Source: Patulibacter sp. (lineage in GTDB: Bacteria > Actinomycetota > Thermoleophilia > Solirubrobacterales > Solirubrobacteraceae). Taken from it: a DNA stretch of 5,433 bases. The stretch spans positions 1 to 5,433 of the forward strand of contig JAVHXX010000327.1 in NCBI GenBank assembly GCA_031119595.1, read 5' to 3'. The notes beneath the pieces were generated by a model. It did no database searches, had not been told where the DNA came from, and saw nothing but the letters and a program-made list of their open reading frames with translations. The position numbers were made by a program, and so were the translations under genes. Positions 4,403-5,433 of this stretch are shown piece by piece. Within the stretch, counting starts at the first letter, position 1. Each line of letters opens with the position of its first letter.

Positions 4403-5433
4403 ATGAACCAGACTCATCCCATGAACGCTCCGCCCGACGAGCATCCGTGGCCCCGATCGGGTGGGCTGGTGCTGGGCCGGTACGAGGTCCTGGGCGTGAT
4501 CGGCCGAGGCGGGATGGGGGTCGTGTCGGCCGCACGCGACGTGCAGACGGGCCGCCGCGTGGCGGTGAAGCGCGTCCGCGCCGAGGGTGCCCGCGCCGAG
4601 CGCGAGGCGATGGCGGCGGCCCGCCTGCGGCACCCGGCGATCGTCGAACTGCTCGAAGCGGAGGCCACCGCGGAGGGCTGGATCATCGTGAGCGAACTCG
4701 TCGAGGGGGCCGACCTCCGCGCCGTGCTGCGGACGGGCGAGGTGCCCGAACTCGACATCGCCCGCTTCGCCGGGTCGATCGTGCGCGGCCTCGCGCACGC
4801 GCACCAGCACGGGGTGGTCCACCGCGACGTGAAGCCCGCGAACATCCTCTGCCCCGCCGACCCGCGCCGCGCCGGCGCCTGGGCGAAGCTCACGGACTTC
4901 GGCGTCGCGGCCCTCGCTGGCGCCGAGACCCTGACCGCCGTCGGTGACGTGGTCGGGACCATGGCCTACATGGCGCCCGAGCAGGCCAAGGGCGACCGTG
5001 CGGGTGCGCCCGCCGACGTCTTCGCGCTCGCGGTCGTGGTCTACGAGGCGCTGGCCGGTGTCAACCCGCGGCGCGGCTCGACCGCCGCCGAGACCGCGGC
5101 CCGCGCCCTCACCTCGATGCCCCCGCTCGCCCGGATGCGCCCCGACCTGCCGTCCGGGATCCACGCCGCCCTCGACCACTGCCTCGAACTCGACCCGGGG
5201 CACCGCGGTGGCCTGGCCGACCTCGACGAGGGCCTGCGCCGCCTCGCCGCGCTCGCCTCGGCCGGTGGCGGTCGGCTCGCCCCGGCACCGACCGCGGTCA
5301 CCCGCCTCGAGGATCGGCGCCCGCGTCCCGAGCCGCTCGCCCACGCCGCTGGCCCGGCGGCACCCGCGGCGCCGCAGCGCCACGATGGCTCCCCGCCGCA
5401 CGACGCGTACGCCGACGAACCCCGGCGCCCGGC
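4403..5433 (+). CDS. PknB-type serine/threonine protein kinase (5' part, runs off the right edge)
   Basis: Open from ATG 4403 to the window end (343 codons, no stop); ATG 4421 is an equally possible start, since neither has a Shine-Dalgarno. Residues below count from 4403. The kinase domain spans about 26-290 and has every catalytic element. These are the Gly-rich loop IGRGGMGVV (33-41), ATP-binding K56 in VAVKRV, helix-C E68, and HRDVKPAN (140-147, catalytic D142). DFG is at 165-167, activation-loop T176 and T178 fit the autophosphorylation sites of PknB-like kinases, then GTMAYMAPEQ (185-194) and D205. Subdomain IX reads ALAVVVYEALAG where SLGVVLYELL is usual. After about residue 290 the sequence becomes an Ala/Pro/Arg-rich linker, as expected before a membrane helix. 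Any membrane or sensor domain lies beyond the window, so the ligand cannot be inferred. Expected to be an active cytoplasmic-side kinase. Confidence 0.95.
   Translation, partial: MNQTHPMNAPPDEHPWPRSGGLVLGRYEVLGVIGRGGMGVVSAARDVQTGRRVAVKRVRAEGARAEREAMAAARLRHPAIVELLEAEATAEGWIIVSELVEGADLRAVLRTGEVPELDIARFAGSIVRGLAHAHQHGVVHRDVKPANILCPADPRRAGAWAKLTDFGVAALAGAETLTAVGDVVGTMAYMAPEQAKGDRAGAPADVFALAVVVYEALAGVNPRRGSTAAETAARALTSMPPLARMRPDLPSGIHAALDHCLELDPGHRGGLADLDEGLRRLAALASAGGGRLAPAPTAVTRLEDRRPRPEPLAHAAGPAAPAAPQRHDGSPPHDAYADEPRRP

Noticed and set aside
4218..4535. N-terminal extension of the CARDB-like protein up to ATG 4535
   Set aside because: It would overlap the divergent kinase gene and spans the shared promoter region; protein character begins at AFFDDD after GTG 4217.
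4034..5401. A 455-aa leftward frame opposite the kinase
   Set aside because: It is antisense to a kinase with all catalytic motifs intact and has no recognisable domain.

Overview
The window is very GC-rich (about 75% by eye), with strong G/C bias at third codon positions and frequent GTG starts. It looks like chromosomal DNA from a high-GC actinobacterium. The combination of a DUF4446 protein, a prephenate dehydratase with an Ala-rich linker and a McrA-type HNH protein suggests Thermoleophilia (Solirubrobacterales, e.g. Conexibacter or Patulibacter relatives). That placement is an inference from protein style, not a search result. No mobile element, CRISPR array, tRNA or rRNA is visible.

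Layout from the right edge leftwards: a 5'-end fragment of a PknB-type serine/threonine protein kinase reads rightward from about 4403 off the edge. Diverging from it across a roughly 185-bp spacer is a leftward series: a single-pass membrane protein with a CARDB-like C-terminal domain (3099-4217), a DUF4446 membrane-anchored protein (2551-3048) and prephenate dehydratase pheA (1619-2554). The last two overlap by 4 bases (GTGA), so translation is probably coupled. After a 117-bp gap with a strong GC hairpin comes an HNH endonuclease (806-1501, N-terminus uncertain). A 246-bp gap carrying a phased short repeat follows, then an 89-residue protein of unknown function (290-559) with a good Shine-Dalgarno. 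A probable stem-loop terminator and a G-quadruplex motif lie directly after its stop. The left 210 bp is gene-free and holds an imperfect tandem repeat of about 89 bp with an embedded hairpin.

How the genes fit together: PheA makes phenylpyruvate for phenylalanine synthesis. Its coupling to DUF4446 points to co-expression, not a proven shared function. The kinase and the divergent CARDB-like membrane protein share one upstream region and might be co-regulated. The HNH and 89-aa genes look like separate leftward units. I see no convincing undescribed system. The most distinctive signals are the non-coding repeats, the altered Phe-binding motif in PheA and the uncharacterised membrane protein beside the kinase.
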